Notes under the pieces: generated by a model | Databases searched by the model: none | Told to the model about the DNA's origin: nothing | The model's input: the letters and a program-made list of their open reading frames with translations, nothing else | DNA from: a bacterium | GTDB taxonomy: Bacteria > Dependentiae > Babeliae > Babeliales > UASB340 | Direction of reading: 5' to 3' | DNA length: 26,977 nt | Assembly (NCBI GenBank): GCA_030630075.1 | Contig: DAOVNS010000011.1 | Span: 1 to 26,977 of the forward strand | Program-made: the position numbers and the translations under genes | In this document: positions 25,277 to 26,977 of the stretch, in pieces | How the letters are laid out: each line of letters starts with the position of its first letter | Numbering within the stretch: the first letter of the stretch is position 1

Positions 25277-25441
25277 TTAAAATTTACATTTTTTAAGTGT
25301 TTTGCACAAAATTGAATAAGTTATGATTTCATAAAGAATATTTTTTCTGAGTGCAATATCAACCATTTGACTCTTAGAAAAGATATATTTTAAATCCCAA
25401 AGCTTACCAGCCGTCGCCAAGGCTTTGGCCGGCAGGCGCAT
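25277..25441 (-). CDS. doubtful 54-codon frame across a repeat region
   Basis: An ATG 12 bp after the esterase stop opens a 54-codon frame beginning MRLPAKALATAGKLWDLKYI and containing SQMVDIALRKNIL. The first 12 codons are read from a GC-rich hairpin unlike the rest of the genome; the remainder is AT-rich. No Shine-Dalgarno is evident apart from possible coupling to the esterase. It may be a translated dispersed repeat or a chance frame. The conserved-loop hairpin copy C lies within it. I do not assign a function. Confidence 0.25.
   Translation of the reverse strand: MRLPAKALATAGKLWDLKYIFSKSQMVDIALRKNILYEIITYSILCKTLKKCKF
25343..25381. repeat. hairpin copy C with conserved loop, upstream of the ankyrin gene
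   Basis: TTTTCT-GAGT (25343-25352) pairs with ACTC-tt-AGAAAA (25370-25381), a 10-bp stem with a 2-base bulge. The loop GCAATATCAACCATTTG matches the apical regions of copies A (4796-4845) and B (6246-6288). The stem sequence is different from both. No U-tract follows, so it is not an obvious terminator. Confidence 0.5.
25410..25433. repeat. GC-rich hairpin downstream of the esterase gene
   Basis: GCCG-TC-GCCAA-GGCT-TTGGC-CGGC folds as a 9-bp stem with a 2-base bulge. It is very GC-rich for this genome and lies just after the esterase stop. It may be a REP-like dispersed repeat; I find no second copy in the window. Confidence 0.55.
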
Positions 25442-25453
25442 TGGGTGATGGGG

Positions 25454-26728
25454 TTAAAAAAAGTTATCTCCGTTTTTTAATTCAATTTCGGGATAGCCCT
25501 TGCCTTCATCGAGCAAAACAGATTTTTTGCCCATTAATGATTTATCAAAAAATTCAAGAATATAAGAATTGGTTATTTTTATAGCTCTATACGGATCTAT
25601 AGATCCAAAACCAAAATTAAAATATCTGAAAAATAATGAAAAGCTACTAAAAAGAGGAAAATCGCAAAATGTATAATGCTCAGCGCCTTTCATAACAACA
25701 TGATATGCATTTTTCCCCATACTTTGGCAAAACTCAGGAATATCTTTGGAGTAAATTCTCTTAATAACCTTTTCTTCATCACGAGACATTCTTCGATACG
25801 CTAATTCTTTTTCCGTTAAATCTCTTTGAGCTGTTTTTAAAGATTCTTCTGCCAAAATAAACATAAATGGTTTTGCAAAACTTGTTGTTGAGTCTTTGCC
25901 GAACAAAGGACCATCCATATTAATTCCAGACTTCACCCTTTTATCCAATCTACAAATTTGCACTGTTGCAGCACCACCCATAGAATGACCAAACATTCCA
26001 ATTCGCTCTAAGTCTAAATGCTTTCTAAATCTATTTTTTGGATCAGAAATATTTATATTTTCTAGCTCATCTAAAACAAAAGATACATCCTGAACCCAAT
26101 TATCTATTGAATTTTCTAAATATTTTATTTCTCCAACTTCCCAATCATTGCTCAACGGAATAGTTCTTCCATCAGGAAAAACAGTCACGCTACAATCATA
26201 GGTATGATTAACACCAACAACCACATAACCATGACTTGCTAACTCTTCTAATTGCGTTGTATTGAAATTACTAAGGCTTGCAAATCCATGCGAAAAAATT
26301 AAAACCGGAAATTTAGATCTTTTAGATGATAACTCAGCATCAGGAATTGAATGAGTAACTATTCCCGTAAGAAAATAATCGAATAAGACTCCAGGAAGAT
26401 AGTAAGAACATGTATTTCTTGCGGAATCACGTAAAACAGGAAGAACATCAAAAATATACGGTGATTTTAGTTCAACTTTTTCATCAGATGGATACCATAC
26501 CTGTGCCAATAATTCTCTATTTTCATTTTTATCTAAAGAATGAATTTCTTTTCTTTTTTTATCCGTAAAGTGATAAATAGTTGTTCCAACAGAATACTTA
26601 CCGGTTGGTTCTGGAAAAACAAAAATAGTATGAGTTCTCCACCAAATCAGAAAAAATATGGCAGCCAAAGGCAGAACCTTTTTAAAAAAGAAAGAACGCC
26701 TTTTTGATTTAATATTAAAAAAAGACAT
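25454..26728 (-). CDS. membrane-anchored PAF-acetylhydrolase-like alpha/beta hydrolase
   Basis: This 424-residue protein starts after AGGGGG. A basic N-terminus and a hydrophobic segment (VLPLAAIFFLIWW, about 18-30) act as a signal anchor, so the enzyme should face the periplasm. The catalytic domain has the oxyanion region LIFSHGFASLSNFNTTQ (143-159), the nucleophile elbow GHSMGG with Ser249, the acid Asp272 in NMDG, and His351 in AEHYTFCDFP. This order, and the H-G-F/S-x-N-T-T-Q region, match the platelet-activating-factor acetylhydrolase (group VII PLA2) family and related bacterial hydrolases. It likely cleaves short or oxidised acyl esters, or another ester; the substrate cannot be read from sequence. 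All triad residues are present. Confidence 0.85.
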   Translation of the reverse strand: MSFFNIKSKRRSFFFKKVLPLAAIFFLIWWRTHTIFVFPEPTGKYSVGTTIYHFTDKKRKEIHSLDKNENRELLAQVWYPSDEKVELKSPYIFDVLPVLRDSARNTCSYYLPGVLFDYFLTGIVTHSIPDAELSSKRSKFPVLIFSHGFASLSNFNTTQLEELASHGYVVVGVNHTYDCSVTVFPDGRTIPLSNDWEVGEIKYLENSIDNWVQDVSFVLDELENINISDPKNRFRKHLDLERIGMFGHSMGGAATVQICRLDKRVKSGINMDGPLFGKDSTTSFAKPFMFILAEESLKTAQRDLTEKELAYRRMSRDEEKVIKRIYSKDIPEFCQSMGKNAYHVVMKGAEHYTFCDFPLFSSFSLFFRYFNFGFGSIDPYRAIKITNSYILEFFDKSLMGKKSVLLDEGKGYPEIELKNGDNFF

Positions 26729-26843
26729 CCAGCCCCCTATCTAAATCCGAAGATAAATATTATTTACAGCTAACAACACTTAAAAAAATCATACCACCCC
26801 TTTGGAAAAAACTAAACAAAAAAGCAAAAAACTTTAATGTCAA

Positions 26844-26893
26844 ACCAAAGTGAAAAGTTCCGGTTTTGACCAAAGTAATAATTTCCGGTTTAC
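26844..26893. repeat. two direct 25-bp repeats at the IS end
   Basis: ACCAAAGTGAAAAGTTCCGG (start of 26844-26868) and ACCAAAGTAATAATTTCCGG (start of 26869-26893) share all but a few bases over 25 positions. Tandem terminal repeats of this kind are usual transposase binding sites. Confidence 0.8.
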
Positions 26894-26901
26894 ATATACT
26901 T

Positions 26902-26977
26902 TTATCCAAAAAGGGAAGGACTTAGCTTTCTTCTCCAGGGATGATCTTTTGCTGGCCGCCACAACTTGACGGGTCGA
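26902..26977 (-). CDS. transposase, C-terminal fragment (cut by window end)
   Basis: On the minus strand a frame open from the window edge ends at a TAA at 26902-26904. It encodes RPVKLWRPAKDHPWRRKLSP and four more residues. The x-P-x-x-D-H-P-W-R-R ending is, in my recollection, typical of certain integrase-fold IS transposases, and its position just inside the repeat-bearing IS end supports this. Only 24 codons are visible, so whether the transposase is intact is unknown. Confidence 0.6.
   Translation of the reverse strand, partial: RPVKLWRPAKDHPWRRKLSPSLFG

Larger units (their letters stand above)
25143..25453. other. 311-bp spacer upstream of the ankyrin gene
   Basis: This holds, from the esterase side, a GC-rich hairpin (25410-25433), the conserved-loop hairpin copy C (25343-25381) and a doubtful 54-codon minus-strand frame (25277-25441). 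On the minus strand TTGATA and TATTCT spaced 16 bases apart (about 25362 to 25335) could be a promoter for the ankyrin gene, overlapping the hairpin. The remaining 25143-25276 shows nothing further. Confidence 0.5.
26838..26977 (-). mobile_element. one end of an insertion sequence (runs past the window edge)
   Basis: From about 26838 (TGTCAAACC...) the sequence shows an IS-like end, with two direct 25-bp repeats and then the C-terminus of a transposase on the minus strand. Base composition becomes richer in G and C toward the edge than in the neighbouring genes. Ends of this style (TGTCAA with repeated AAAGT...CCGG blocks) are, as I recall, found in IS families with HTH/DDE transposases. The inner part and other end are outside the window, so family and completeness cannot be settled. 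Confidence 0.65.

Noticed and set aside
1..26977. CRISPR arrays, tRNA, rRNA or tmRNA genes
   Set aside because: Spacers were read by eye for regularly spaced repeats and for tRNA-like arms; none was found. A covariance search could still reveal something I missed.

Overview
The window is a strongly AT-rich bacterial chromosome segment, densely packed with genes on both strands and with short spacers. Most genes are single-copy housekeeping genes. Among them sit several signal-peptide proteins of no known family and exported repeat proteins: two WD40 propellers, one ankyrin protein and one TPR protein. That mix (scattered core genes, small genome style, exported WD40 and ankyrin proteins) suggests a host-associated bacterium with a reduced genome. 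Candidatus Dependentiae (TM6, the Babela group) is my best guess. This is inferred from gene content and composition and was not tested against any database.

Layout. 1-760: the 3' end of a transaldolase gene, a small extremely acidic protein, and a 229-bp element with 54-bp inverted ends. 760-2620: smpB-birA (4-bp overlap), a perfect 29-bp inverted repeat and a DUF2062 membrane protein. 2740-6150: an exported protein of unknown function and two tandem paralogous exported WD40 proteins. 6310-10340: rho-tsaD, then rpmA-secF, all on the minus strand. 10520-13900: polA, divergent from ruvX. 14090-15860: a zinc-ribbon protein, tsaB and a convergent rsmE. 15885-19075: an exported acidic protein, gpmI, an exported helical protein, a bidirectional terminator and a DUF1622 membrane protein. 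19093-22350: dciA (DUF721), an exported TPR protein and murG, all on the minus strand. 22495-24384: a transketolase close to the animal TKT type. 24480-26730: an exported ankyrin protein and a membrane-anchored PAF-acetylhydrolase-like esterase. 26838-26977: one end of an insertion sequence, including the C-terminus of its transposase, cut off by the window edge.

How the genes fit together. Transaldolase and transketolase supply the non-oxidative pentose phosphate shunt, and GpmI supplies lower glycolysis. TsaB and TsaD are two subunits of the tRNA t6A machinery. SmpB, RpmA and RsmE serve the ribosome. PolA, DciA and RuvX serve DNA replication and repair. MurG implies lipid II synthesis. SecF and the many signal peptides point to active export, and the ankyrin, WD40 and esterase proteins are candidates for envelope or host-facing roles.

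The least expected signal is a short structured element found three times in the spacers downstream of tsaD, of the second WD40 gene and of the esterase. It is also upstream of the two WD40 genes and the ankyrin gene. The apical sequence TGCAAWATCAAC is nearly constant while the flanking stems differ in sequence but still pair.
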